Source: Sequoia sempervirens (Eukaryota; Streptophyta; Pinopsida; Cupressales; Cupressaceae). Taken from it: a DNA stretch of 64,000 bases. Below the pieces are notes generated by a model. That model was not told the origin of the DNA. It was given only the letters and a program-made list of their open reading frames with translations, and did no database searches. The first letter of the stretch is position 1, and the number at the start of each line of letters is the position of its first letter. The stretch spans positions 153,995,797-154,059,796 of the forward strand of contig VDFB02047230.1 in NCBI GenBank assembly GCA_007258455.2, written 5' to 3'. Below are positions 1 through 11,783 of the stretch, piece by piece. The translations under genes were made by a program, and so were the position numbers.

Positions 1-1019
1 ATAAAGACAAGAGAATAGAAAATTGCAATGCCTAAAAGTAATATATTTGTGAGTTTACATTTCTTGATAAGTAGGAGGTATTTTTTATCGTGTTAAATTA
101 TGAAGAGTTAAAGGGGCTCTATAAATAATGGTTTATAACGCACAATATTTTTGAAGGTTTTGCAAATGAGTAAGCAAGTTAAGTAGACCTGCTTTTGGGA
201 GAAACTAAATGGTTAAACATGCTTGAGTTGGAATATACTAGGATGACCTCTTGGGAAGTTCCAATGTTCTATCCTCGTGTACATCACTTGGATGTAATGA
301 ATTGCGAGTATTTTCTAAAAAACATTACTAATGTAAATAGCAGGGTAAAAGGAGAGGAGATTTTTTTTGAATTTTTTTCCATTTTCTCTCTATTTATTCA
401 TTGGTTGTGGATAGAAATAGAGAGGAGTCTAACATTCATTTATTTGAACCATATAAACTTAGATGAAATATATAAAGGGTGAGAGAAGAGGAACACATTT
501 TGAAGAGAGAAATTTCAACACAAATTCCTTCAATTTATTTATCTAGGTGAAGGTGTGAGCCTCTCAAGTTATCAAATTTGAAAACATAGGAATATCAATG
601 AAACCTAATTCGATGACAAATGAATACATCAATGAAAGCATGTGCACAAACAAGAAAGTAAATCAATTTGAACTCATTTTACCTCCATAAATGTTCCTAA
701 CCTTACTCCATTGTATGTGATGATAATGCTATAAATAATGTTATGTGGATTGCTCTTAGCTTAGCATAACCTTGATAGAAAAATGGATATAAAGATGGCT
801 TGATTTCTCAAAATTCGTGGAGAGGTTGAATGAATAAATGATGTGTGTTTTATAGCTTTCACTTGATACCTAATCAATGTGTACGATGATTTGAAATATT
901 GATGAATGAGGTTGAGAGAGATCATGATGAATGTCAAGTGACATTTGTTAAGATGAGAGGCTAAGATGTTGAGTTCAGTGGTTGCATGGATTAGAAGAAT
1001 GGCTACATTGGATGAGTGA
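1..1019. other. Unassigned AT-rich DNA with one short open frame
   Basis: No gene is recognised here. One plus-strand open frame of 95 codons runs from 195 to 482. Its first third reads like ordinary protein (LELEYTRMTSWEVPMFYPR) and is vaguely leucine-rich-repeat-like. The rest is Phe/Ile-rich and looks like chance translation of AT-rich DNA. There is no recognisable domain, start context or neighbour. It could be a scrap of a host gene exon or noise. Confidence 0.3.
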
Positions 1020-1650
1020 AGTGAGAGTGATTGAGAGTGAATTGAGCTTGTATATTAGTCAGTTCCCTAAATTTAGGAGATCTAGAAGAATATAAATAGA
1101 ATTAATTAAATATATATTTATTTATTTCATGTGCATGAAGTGAAGATATAATGAGGAGATAAATAAAATATTTATTTTATTTATTTTAGAATAATTAAAG
1201 ATAAAAAGAAAATTAAATAAATTAAATAATTTATTTAATTTTAGAGGAAATGTTATCTAATTAAATAATTAAAATTATTTAATTATGGTGGAGGAGAAGA
1301 ATGCATGAATTAATTAAATAATTAAAAAATATTTAATTAATGTCAACTGATAGAAGAAATTTGGGAAATTAATTAAACAATTAAAAATAATTTAATCAAA
1401 GTGGATGGAAGAAATTTATAGAAAAAAATAAATAATTAGAAATTATTTAATCAAAGTAGATGGAAGAAAATTAAAAATAATTAAATAATTTAATAATTTA
1501 ATAATTTAAAATTAATTAATTAAAGTAGTTAGAAGAAAATGATAAATTCATTAAATAATTAAAAATTATTTAATTATTGTGGATAAGAGAAAATGATAAA
1601 TTAATTAACTAATCAAAACTATTTAATAAATGGTGATCATAGATGTAGCA
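1020..1650. repeat. AT-rich palindromic tandem repeat array
   Basis: The stretch repeats a loose unit in which a near-palindromic core (ATTAAATAATTAAAA then TATTTAATTA) is followed by a GA-rich linker of the type GTGGATGGAAGAAA. Roughly seven to ten degenerate copies are visible, with variable spacing of about 50-70 bp. The same architecture recurs at about 21300-21780 inside an inserted element, so this is probably part of an LTR or non-coding element arm, not simple AT slippage. Confidence 0.6.
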
Positions 1651-3435
1651 TTGAAAATTATCACCCTTAACAATTTCACACTATGTTTTGCTCCCCCTTA
1701 AATTATTGGACCTAATTGAATCCCTAATTTCTTAAATTATGCATTCTAAGGCATATTTTAATAATTATTGTTAAATTACAAGCGAAAAACAAATGCATTC
1801 ATCTGGTACTTTTCCCTCAACACCTTAATTTCTAGAAAATAGGGCTAGGATAGAGATATCTTATGGTGGCAATGTCCCCCTATTTTGCCTGGTCCCAAAT
1901 TCAAATATATCAATGTTGACACTTTATCATTTACAATTCAAGTTGCAAATGTCAGCTATTGGGATCTAATTTGTGAGAAATTGAATAAATGCCTATAACT
2001 ACCTAGTTATTGCATCATTTGAAATCTATCTAGCAACCATTGGTAAAACTTATGATCAAGCGTTCTCAAGAGAACTATCAAGAAAGTCAAGAGAAACATT
2101 TCAATGGTTTATTTCATCAATTCAAGATCCAAAAATCATGTCAAGTCCTATGTGAGTTTATGCATATTCATGTTATCATTGTTTGTGAAGACTAACCCTT
2201 TTGAGGGTGTCCAAGCAATTCAAGCGATTCAAGCAAGATCCAAGACCTTGAGGTGATGTGCATGACTTCAGTCCTTGAAGGAAGCCATTGAAGGGTAGCA
2301 AGTTGAAGATCTTTGTTGATTCATTATTCCTTCCTATCATTCATCTTTTATCATTGACATTACCATTATGGAAGTGGAAATACGAACACGGGTTTTGACT
2401 AAGGCAAGCCCCTAAATTGCACAACCCTTCCTATCTCTTTGAATGTGTAGGTTTCAGGTTTGAAGGAGATTGAAGGAAGCTTGAAGATCCACTTTTCATT
2501 GTTGCATTCAAAGCCCTACACTTTGATAAGCCATGGAAAATCAATAAAAATAATTATTTGATAGTGATCTAATAAATTTGTAGGCAAAAATCAGAAGCTC
2601 AAATTCAACATCAGAGGATTGAGAAAACAAATCCAAAATATCCCTATAGGGACATAAACGCTTTTGGGTGGCTTTGTCCTCCTATTCAAACCATCTACAA
2701 ATTTATATGATAGGTACAAAGAACTATGCCTTTCTTAGATTTGCTTGCAAATTTCTATTACATTTTCTCAACTGCTGAAATCTTTCATTTTCATATTAGG
2801 GCACATAGTCTAATTAGGTTAATCAAGGCAAATCAATTCTAATTCATATCCAACCCCACAAAGGTGCGGATCTAGGTTTGATTGAATCACCTATAAGGTT
2901 GAAAGTTAATCTAATTACCTTGTTGATTTGCATCCTAAATTATCCTATAGAAAAATGAAAAGTAGCCCTAAGTTCTTAACATTAAACTATGGTCCACCTA
3001 TTTCCATGTTTCATTTTGGTGAAAAGACCTATTAACATTATATACCTTTCAAATTTTCACCTTAGATCTAGTTTTTCCATTGCATTGCTTTACATTGTTC
3101 ACTTAGGGTTTCATTTTTGCATCATAAGATATAATAATTCAAAAAATTGCATATCATATTGCATCATGGGTTTCCATAAGATTAGTTTCAGTCATTTAGG
3201 TTAGATCTACATTCAAAATTGCATTCACAATTGTCATTTTTGGTTCAAGCATTGTTACACATTTGCATTTGAGTTACATTATCTTAAATCGAGCAAATTT
3301 TAGAAAATATTCACTTTCAAACCTATGTGCATACAGATTTAGAACCCTTAAACAATTTAAAAAATAAACAAGTTCTCAATTTCCCAAAATCCTGTCTAGG
3401 ATGGGAATGCCCTTGGGCGGCTTTGTCCTATTATT
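1651..3435. mobile_element. Decayed gypsy-LTR-like DNA
   Basis: No open frame of substance is present. At 2371-2455 there is the block GAAGTGGAAA...GGTTTTGACTAAGGCAAGCCCC...GTGTAGGT, which also occurs inside the LTRs of gypsy elements A and B and in the remnant at 13.3 kb. Two related segments sharing GGNGGCTTTGTCCT lie near 2668 and 3417. The stretch is therefore most likely old LTR-retrotransposon DNA. Its right edge abuts the truncated copia LTR. Exact termini and orientation are not resolved. Confidence 0.4.
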
Positions 3436-3733
3436 CCAAGCTCAACGAATGTAATCGGCTTAAGTTATCATTTAAGCAACCTACAACTACCAAACACAAG
3501 TCATTGACAAAATATAATTTTGTCTGAACCCCATGACTACAACAACCTTAGGGTTTAAGTAATAAACTCTAACATCACCCGAGAGAAAAAATAATTCATT
3601 CTGAGTGTATCTTTCAACTTTTGAACCTACAAGGCACATTTTTGGAAATCTCTCGAAGAACCCATCACAAATCTAACCTCTATTTTTCCACAATTTTCAC
3701 ATCAATGACATCAATGACAATAATATGCCAACA
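3436..3733 (-). repeat. Partial 3' LTR of copia-1
   Basis: About 298 bp are clearly similar to 11493-11783, including GGCTTAAGTTATCATTTAAG, CCTACAAGGCACATTTTTGG and the terminal AATAATATGCCAACA. Similarity stops abruptly near 3435, where DNA of another type begins. About 2.1 kb of the expected LTR is missing, by deletion or by recombination with the neighbouring element. Confidence 0.8.
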
Positions 3734-3746
3734 ATCTCCCCCTTTG
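3734..3746 (-). other. Polypurine tract of copia-1
   Basis: Read on the minus strand this is AAAGGGGGAGAT, directly followed by the LTR start TGTTGGCATA. Polypurine tracts prime plus-strand DNA synthesis at the edge of the 3' LTR, and this is the expected place and sequence. Confidence 0.8.
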
Positions 3747-4040
3747 TCATTGATGGAAAAACTCTAAATGCTCATACAAATTGTAACAATAAAGCTTTGT
3801 ACCAATTAGGTTATTCACACAGTAACTCCCCTTATGACATACATCTCCTCTTTGCTCATCATTCTCCTATTATGAAAATTTGCATCATTTTTCCCCCTTT
3901 GATATAAATGGCAAAGGGTTAAACTATATACACTCCCCCTAAGGATATGCTCCCCCCTAACTTGATCTCTTCTTTTCATGTCCAGGGATGAATGAAATAC
4001 AACTAAAGCTCCCCCTGGATCCATGCCTTCTCACTAACAA

Positions 4041-5515
4041 TTAGTGAGATGATGTGGGAGTAATGACTCCCAATTTCTGCCTCAAATATTCAAACTCCTC
4101 TATGGGAAGAGGCTTTGTAAATATATCATCCACTTGTTACTTTGTAGGAACAAACTCCATGCTAACTTCCTTATCTGCAACCTTCTCTCTGATAAAGTGA
4201 TACTTGATTGATATATGCTTAGTTATGGAATGCATCACTGGATTCTTTGAAATGTTTATGGTGTTTGAATTATCACAAAGAAGTGAGATTGGTTCTTTGT
4301 ACTCTACCTTAATGTCCTTGAGTGTCTACTTCATATATAGAACTTGAGTACAACATGTAGCTGTTGCAACATACTCTGCTTCAAATATGGAGAGAGTAAT
4401 CGATTCTTGCTTCTTACTCATCCATGAAACCAATCTGTTTCCTAGAAAGAAAACTCCTCCACTAGTGCTTTTCCTATCATCTACAATTTTGGCCCAATTA
4501 GCATTAGTGTATGTGGTCAAGGTAAAATATTTTCTTTTGGGATACCACAGCCCATAGTCAACAGTTCTTTTGATGTATATGAAAATTCTCTTCATGGCAT
4601 TTACATGAGACTATTTTGGTGTAGCATGCAATCTTGTAACCATACACACTACTTGCATAATGTCTAGTCTTGATGCAGTTAAGTATAACAATCTCCCAAT
4701 CATCGACCTATACATAGTTTGATTTGCTTCAAGTGACTCCTTTGATTTAGTCAATTTATAGAAAATTATCATGGGGGTACTAACTAGTCTACTATCTTCC
4801 ATGTAAAAATTCTTAAGCATTTCCTTAGCATATTTAGTCTGAGATATAAATATCCAATTTTTTGTTTGTGTCATTTGTAAACTAGGGAAAAATGATAAGT
4901 CTCCTAACATGGACATTTCAAATTCATCTTGCATATGTGTAGCAAATATTTTACAAATTTTATCATTATTGCCTCCAAAAGTTATATCATCTACATAAAC
5001 AACAATAACAATCATGTGCTCACCTTTTGATTTGAAATATAATTTTTTGTCTACACACCCCTTTTTGAAACCTTATTGTTGCAGATATTGGTCCAACCTA
5101 GAATACCATGCTCTCAGAACTTGTCTTAGACCATATAACGCCTTCCTCAATCTACAAATGTAATCTTCTTCTTCTGAAAGCTGAAAATCTTCTAGTTGTT
5201 CAATGTAGACTTCTTCTTCAAGGTTTCCATTCAGAAATGCAAATTTAACATCCATTTGGTATACCTTGAATCCCTTGTAAAATGAAAATGCAAGAAACAT
5301 TTTAATGGCTTCTAATCTTGCAACTGGTGCAAATATTTCTTCAAAATCAATTCCTTCAACTTGTGCATACCCCTTGCACACCAGTCTGGCCTTGTTACTA
5401 ACCATAGCTCCATCTTTATTCAACTTATTTTTGAATACCTATTTTGTACCAATTAATTTTTTTCTTGATGGTCTAGGAACTAACTCCCATGTCTTGTTCT
5501 TCTCAATCTAATTGA
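4041..5515 (-). pseudogene. copia-1 reverse transcriptase and RNase H (broken)
   Basis: The RT part is readable in pieces. 5423-5073 holds the N-terminal palm ([20 protein letters not shown], then [20 protein letters not shown] and [10 protein letters not shown]). 5015-4611 holds the catalytic YVDD box and the thumb. 4595-4326 is RNase H, where the usual DADWA-type first acidic box reads NANWA, so its Asp is changed to Asn, while the EAEYVA box is kept. The last part, with DIFTKPLP typical of the copia Pol C-terminus, ends at a TAA whose complement is at 4041-4043. It is interrupted by stops between these blocks (one before QVDD) and by a frameshift between RT halves. It would have been one polyprotein with the integrase upstream. 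Family assignment is firm, and the gene is non-functional. Confidence 0.88.
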
Positions 5516-7240
5516 GTTCCTCTTCCATGGATTTTATCCAACTTTCATCACTGCTAGCTACATTGAATCTCTTTGGTTCAATTTGGGATAGGAGAGAAAA
5601 ATTTACTTGTTCTTTATTCTTTGCAAGTCTTCTCCCGGTCTAAAATCCATTTTTGTCACCAATAATTTGATATGTCGGATGATCTTTTTGCACATATCTT
5701 GCAGGGGCACGTTCAACCTCCTCCTCATCCTCTTCTTCCCAGTCCTCTTCTTTGACTATTGGACCAACATTATCATCATCTAACTGAACCTCAAAATTAT
5801 TTTTTCTATGCTTACGCAAATTTGCATCTTCATCAATTTTGACATTGATGCTTTCCACAATCTTCTGCAACCTCTTGTTGTAACACTTGTAAGCTTTACT
5901 CTAAGTGGAATATCCTAGGAATATTCCTTCATCGCATCTTGAATCAAAGCTCCTCAAGTCTTCATCTTCTCTTTTTTTATAGCATTTTCTGCCAAACACC
6001 CTAAAGTACTTGATCGATGCAGGCTTTCCATACCACAATTCATATAGAGTTTTGTCATTGTTTTCTCTTAGCATGGCTTTGTTTTGAATATATACGACAG
6101 TATGAACTACTTCCTTCCAAAAAGTATCAATTTTTCCTCATTTAACATAGCTCTTGTTATTTCCTTCACAATCCTATTTCTTCTTTCTACTGTGCCATTT
6201 TGTTTTGGTGTTCTTGGTTTTGAATATTATTGTTGTTTAATTCCATGATTTTCACAGTAATCTTTGAATCCGCTTGATGTAAATTATCCTCCTCTATTTT
6301 ATCTTAGGCACTTAATTTTTCTCTAGGTCTCCTTTTCTACTAGCTTCCTGAAAATCTTAAACTTCTCAAATGCTTCAGCCTTCTCCTTTAGAAACATTAC
6401 CCATGCCATTCTAGTGTAATCATCAATTAGCAGCATACAATATTTTTCACCTTGCAATCCTCTTGTTCTCATGGGTCCAAACATATCAGTATGAATGATT
6501 TCCAAAGGTTTTATGGTTGAATAATCCTTAACTAGAAATTTAAACCTCATTTTCTTTCCTTGTTGACATCCTTTGCAGATTATATTTTTAGGCTTTGTTA
6601 TCTTAGGAATATTCCTAACTAGTCCCTTTGAGCTAATATTTACTAAATTTTCAAAGTTCACATGCCCTAATATTCTATGCCACAACCAACTCTCATCTAC
6701 TTGACTGATTAGACAATTGTGGCCTTTTACTTCACAAAGGTTGTAGAGGTTACTATTAGTCCTTATCCCTTGTGCAATTGTCTTACTATTCTTTCTTATC
6801 CTGCAACCTTCAGAATTAAAAATAATTTTATACCCATTGTCACACATTTGGCTAACACTAAGAATTTTATGTTTCAAACCCTCAACATAAAGGACATCTT
6901 TTGTCTTATTCTTTCCATCTAAGATCAACATCCCCTTACCACAAATTTTGACAACAGTATTATCATCTAGACTTATTGAACCTTCCTTACACTTCTTGAG
7001 TTTAATGAATTTGCTTTTATCTTCAATCATATGCTTGGAGAAGCCACTATCAATCACCCACAAATTTTGTTTCTTAGCATGCAGTGTTGTTTGGGAAATC
7101 ATAGATTGAGTGGAAATATGTCCTTTCTCCTTCCACACCTTCTCATTTTTCTTTTCAGCATTCTCTTCCTTATTGTTAGGCTTTTTAGTTTTCTTTTCCA
7201 CTTTGGGGGTGTGTTTTTCTTCTTTTTAGACTGAACATTT
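5516..7240 (-). pseudogene. copia-1 protease C-part, GAG-pre-integrase and integrase (broken)
   Basis: The longest open piece (7201-6323, 292 codons) reads in order: the protease active site WVIDSGFSKHM with the DSG triad intact, the spacer, the GAG-pre-integrase/HHCC zinc domain (WLWHRILGH and CKGCQQGKK), and the start of the integrase core with the first two acidic boxes (HTDMFGP and LLIDDYTR). The core's remainder and C-terminal region continue in other frames to about 5640, with the recognisable FGRKCY and FLGYS blocks near 5930-6010 and an acidic linker at 5870-5640. Stops and frameshifts after 6323 destroy the core. This is the highest-quality coding relic in the window. Confidence 0.88.
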
Positions 7241-9268
7241 GGTCTCATAAACTTTGTTCTACACTCTTTATCTACATGACCAAAATTGTTACAATTATAG
7301 CAATACTGTATTCATATCAACCAAGGGAGCAAATGGATTTTTCTTACAAAGTTTGTATTTCTCCTTGGAACGACTCTACACTCCCTAGCCCTATGACCAA
7401 AATGATTACATGTATGGAAATACCCATATAAGCATGATGAGTACCTAGTCATGGCACTCCCTTGAACTGGAAGTGGAGATCTTCTTGACCTTGGCTTCCA
7501 TTAACTATGCACCCTTGTGAATCCTTTATCATCTATTATTTTTGTGTTTTGTTTCTTCTTTGGTTGAGTAGGGTTAATCTTGTTGTCTTTCATGTCTTCA
7601 ATAAACTTCTTCTCTTCCTCATATTTTTCTACTACAACAGACTTCTTTTTGGTTGTAGGGACATCATTGCTATCAAGCTTTTCATCCTTAAGAACTACAT
7701 TTTCTTCAACCTTGAATCTTTCGTAGAGTTTTGTAGAGGTGTCAACAAACGAGCTCTTTCCTTTCTCCAATCCTAGGCCATATTTTTCTTTATTCATTGG
7801 TTTTTGCATACTTATCAACTCATTCAGAATGTCTAAACCACCTTTTAATTTTAAACCCTTATTGATCTACTCATTGGATTTCTCCAATTCCTTCCTTAAG
7901 AAAAATATTTATGCCTCAAGCTTCAAACATCTATCCATTTTTTATTCTAGCTTGGACTTCATTACTTCTTCTATTCTTATGGCTTCCTCTACTTGAAGTT
8001 TCAAGCTTACTACCGACTAGTTGGATTCCTTAAGATCTTGGGTTATCTTGCCATTCTCCTTTTGAGCACGTCTTTTCAATTTCTTATTTTCCCTTTTAAG
8101 ATCATCAAATTTATCACTTAGATCATCAAGGTCTTCAAGATCACTAATCAACTCTCCCTCAAGATCAACAACTTCCTCCACTTCTTCTTCATGAGAATCC
8201 TTAGCTTGTTCATCCATCTAATCCTTGGAGTCCTTGGCCATAAAAATAAATTCTCCTCTTCTTCTTCCATTATAAGAGAATGATCTTGTTCATCATCTGA
8301 ACTATCACTAGCATCAAATGAATTGCTTTCTTCTTAAATGTACAGGCTCTTCTTTTTCTTTCCAAAGCTCCTTAATTTAGGGTAATAAGGCTTCTTCTTT
8401 TTTCTATCTCCTTCTTGCTTTATGTTATCTTCTTCACCATAAGGGCACTTAGATGAAAAATGACCTATTCTACCATAGTTAAAATATTTGTAAGGGTAGC
8501 TTACCTTTATACTTGATAGACCCTCTCCTCAATTTTCTTATGAATTTTTCCTCTTCTTCGTCAGCCTCTTCATGGTCTAATGTAGTGGTTACAACTTTAT
8601 CTTTCTTATCTGCACTATATTTTTCCTTCCTTTCAACCTTGAATGCAATCTCTCTCCTTGATGGCTCAATATCTCCCATTCTCATCTCATACACAATGAA
8701 TATTCCATGCAACTCATCAAGAGTGAGCTTATCCACTTCTCTTTCTTCTTCAATTGCAAAGATCTTAGGATCATATCTATTTTTCATAAACCTCAACACT
8801 TTTAGCACAACAACATCTTCTTTTACTTCTTCTCCAAATCCTCTATAGAGTTTACTACATCATCAACTCTTACAAGATAGTCTACAATCTTCTCCTCTTC
8901 ATCCATCTTTAAACCTTCAAATTTTTCCAGATCAATACTTGAAGCTTTGCCAACTTCACCTTGTTGTCTCCTTCATAGATGCTTTTTATTTTTTCCTAGA
9001 CATCATACATAGTTTGACAATGCATAACCTTGCCATAAACAAAATCTGACAAATTATTCATAATGGAAAACCATGCTTTTTCATTGTTCTCATAGTCCTT
9101 TCTTGCAACATCAATGGGAAGAGTGGCAGGGAGAATATATTTGGTTTTGACTGACATCTAGACATCTAGTCCTAGAGATCCCAGATATCCCTTCATTAAT
9201 GAAATCCACTTAGCATAGTTAGTTCCATCAAACCGAGGTGGCTTGCTTGAACCTTCCTCATTGTTCAT
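7241..9268 (-). pseudogene. copia-1 gag polyprotein (broken)
   Basis: The start is placed at ATG 9268-9266, 53 bp after the primer site, giving MNNEEGSSKPPRFDGTNYAK, typical of copia gag N-termini. A stop follows after about 37 codons. The central UBN2-like gag region is at 8808-8479 (LTLDELHGIF...YEMRM). Zinc-knuckle sites: near 8490-8440 the first two cysteines are both Tyr (YFNYGRIGHF...KCP); near 7420-7380 the first is Phe; near 7303-7262 CYNCNNFGHVDKEC is intact. A highly charged coiled coil (8217-8017, LISDLEDLDDLSDKFDDLKR) and a Lys/Glu-rich stretch (7818-7501) sit between. Gag would form the particle shell and bind RNA. Multiple knuckles and coiled coil support a SIRE-like lineage. 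Confidence 0.8.
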
Positions 9269-9320
9269 TGTGTTCACACTACCAAAATCTACCCAAGCTA
9301 ATTAAGTTTCCCCTAGGGAA

Positions 9321-9338
9321 CCTAGGGCTTTGATACCA
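9321..9338 (-). other. Primer-binding site of copia-1 (initiator Met-tRNA)
   Basis: On the minus strand this reads TGGTATCAAAGCCCTAGG, two bases after the end of the 5' LTR. It matches the plant initiator-methionine tRNA primer site TGGTATCAGAGC with one difference. Confidence 0.88.
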
Positions 9339-9340
9339 AT

Positions 9341-11783
9341 TGTTGGAACACAATGATCTATTGAGAGGGGGGTGAATTAGTAGATATTGAATTTTTTTGC
9401 TTCTTATTCCTTAATGCAAATTAACTATTTTAACTTTTAGTGTGTATATAAAAAATTTAATAAGAAAACACATGAGAGAGTAACACATGCAATCATCACA
9501 TAACACCAAATGTATGTGAAAAACCCAAGGCTGGGAAAAGCCACGGTGAGAAATGTTGCTAGGATCTACTATCCTAATCTAACCTCACAAATAAAACTCG
9601 GTTACAATGATTTTAAGGGCTCCAACCCTAAGGAGACTCCAATCCCCTAGTTTTAGGAGCATCCACTCCAAGGAAGCACCCACTCCCTAATCTAAACTTC
9701 TATCCAAATATCTAATCTAGTACCCACCAATCAAATTTACAATGTTGAATATTATAATTTTAATGGAAGTTTTATGTTGTAACTTATTTGCAATTGCACT
9801 TACTCTGCACCACTCCTTGTACTTTGCACTTCTTTATCTCCTTTGTATTCACTTCTTTTCCATGCCTTTGTTCTTTGAACTTACTACTTACTTAACATCA
9901 CATCCCCTTTTTATTGTAATACACCAGTTTGAATGAGTAGAACCCAAACAAAAAGCACCAATACAATCAAGGGTTTTACATTAAACATAAATCCAAAGTT
10001 GAATTCCTGATTTTTGTTTGGTTCAACTTATTTAGGCATAGTGCATTCTTTCTCTGCAATCCCATTCACTGCACTCTACCACTCTCAACTCTTCTCTCCC
10101 CTCTATCCACTCTCACCTTACCAACCTCTCCTTGATTCATGCACCACCAACTAAATGGCCTAATGCAATGATTAGGGTTTTCGTTCTTTCTTCTTTAGGA
10201 AGAATATTCTACATCGAGTCATACCCACATTAATTTTTTCCTCAAAAAATATTCTAAGATTGGCGATCTGTAAATCCCAAATTGGATATGCATTTAATGC
10301 AATCCTTTGTACACAAGATCTAAATCCAATTTATGTTCACTTAGCACTTTGTGTCGCTGTTCTACAACTCAAATCACCAATTAAGTCTATTGTTGGGGCA
10401 AGCAGACCAATTTATTGCATTCTTCTGGTTGGCTGCTAGTTAGAAACCACTTTCACAGACTTAACCATTTGAAACCGCCATCTTTGAATTATGACTGGTG
10501 ATCTTGTTTCTATACGCCAAGATCCAACGTTCTCCATTCATTGTCACCCTTTGAAACACTATCGTTGGAGAAGTCTTCCTTTAAATGAGCATCACCAATC
10601 TTTGTCTATAGCACATTATTGTATCAAGTTGAGTCACATTGGGGTCATGCTGATAGATGTCATTCTCTTCAATAAGTTGTCTTCCACCTGAGTATCCACA
10701 TCATCTCCATGCAATTCACAATAAGGATGTGAATTGCTAAAATAATCAATCAATCTTTGCCACATGTCATTACACATCACCAACTATCTTCATTAATCCC
10801 CAGTTGAGTCCCACCAAGTAATTGCCATGCATTGTTGTGCCGAAGGGACATCTAAGTAGCTGCTAATTGAGATTCACCTTTCTCTTTGACAAGGTCCCCA
10901 ATAGAATTTTGAAGGACCGTGCAAAGGGTCTCTTCGAACTCCACTAGTCACTTTGATGAAGAGCCATTGATATATCGAGAGGACATCAAAATTCCTCTCT
11001 TTGAATTAGCATGGCCTCGTCGATAGCTCCACCACTCTTCATATTGCCGCCACATATCTTCTATGTCATCATGACACTTCTTTAATTCTCACCACATGTA
11101 CATAGTTGGTGTCATCACCAAGACCAACAGTCTTCATGCATCATCTGATCTCCTTGTTTGCAATTGTTGAATTGCCAAGGCCAGATCTCCACCATTGATC
11201 AAGCCATCATCACCATGTCGAAGAGACATAAAACATGTTCTCTTGAAAGAAAATTGTCACCTCGGCTGCTTTACAACAAGGATGTGAAGTGAGAGATCAC
11301 CACATCGAAGGGATCGATAAAAAAATCACATTGAACACACAATGTCACCTCGATATGATCCTCAGACCTCAACATCCACTCATCACTACATCAAAGGAAC
11401 TCCTGCTTGACTCTTGTCAACATTTGATCATCATCCCGAAAAAAATGTACAGACACCACTAACCAAAAGGCTAGACACACGAGGCTAGTCACCGAATAAA
11501 TGTAATTGGCTTAAGTTATCATTTAAGTAGCCTACAACCACCAAACACAAGTCATCAAAAAAATAGAATTTGTTTTGAACCCCATGACTGTAACAACCTT
11601 ATGGTTTAAGCAATAAACCCTATCATCACCTAAGAGCAAAAATAATTCATTCTAAGTGTATCTTTCAACTTCTAAACCTACAAGGCACATTTTTGGAAAG
11701 CTCTTGAAGAACCCATCACAAGTATGACCTTTGTTTCGCCACAGTTCTCACCTTTTGACATCAATGACAATAATATGCCAACA
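9341..11783 (-). repeat. 5' LTR of copia-1
   Basis: The plus strand begins TGTTGGAACA beside the primer site and ends GCCAACA, so the LTR has matched TGTTGG/CCAACA ends and is about 2,443 bp. The proximal part (9351-9560, read on minus) has the GTGGCTTTTCCCAGCC block that resembles the R/U5 region of many plant copia LTRs, and GAGGGGGGTGAATTAG next to the end. The distal part is U3. Confidence 0.82.
10840..11410 (-). promoter_or_regulatory. Degenerate CpG-centred motif cluster in copia-1 U3
   Basis: Within the presumed U3, short blocks of the type TCGAAGGGAC or its complement recur (around 10851, 10935, 10976, 11218, 11307 and 11352). CpG is otherwise scarce in this window. Spacing is irregular. 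They may be decayed tandem repeats acting as enhancer sites. This is an inference from position and pattern only. Confidence 0.35.

Larger units (their letters stand above)
3436..11783 (-). mobile_element. SIRE-like Ty1/copia LTR retrotransposon (copia-1)
   Basis: On the minus strand the order is 5' LTR (11783-9341), primer site (9338-9321), gag, protease, integrase, reverse transcriptase, RNase H (stop at 4041), polypurine tract (3745-3734) and a partial 3' LTR (3733-3436). The protease-integrase-RT-RNase H order is the copia order. A long coiled-coil gag with several zinc knuckles and a LTR over 2 kb fit the SIRE/Maximus lineage. Many stops and frameshifts show that the element is dead. The 3' LTR keeps only about 298 of about 2,443 bp, so no target-site duplication can be checked. 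Confidence 0.85.

Noticed and set aside
195..482. Leucine-rich-repeat resistance-gene exon
   Set aside because: Only a single suggestive stretch (LELEYTRM...LDVMNCEYFL); no repeated LRR spacing, no NB-ARC motifs nearby.
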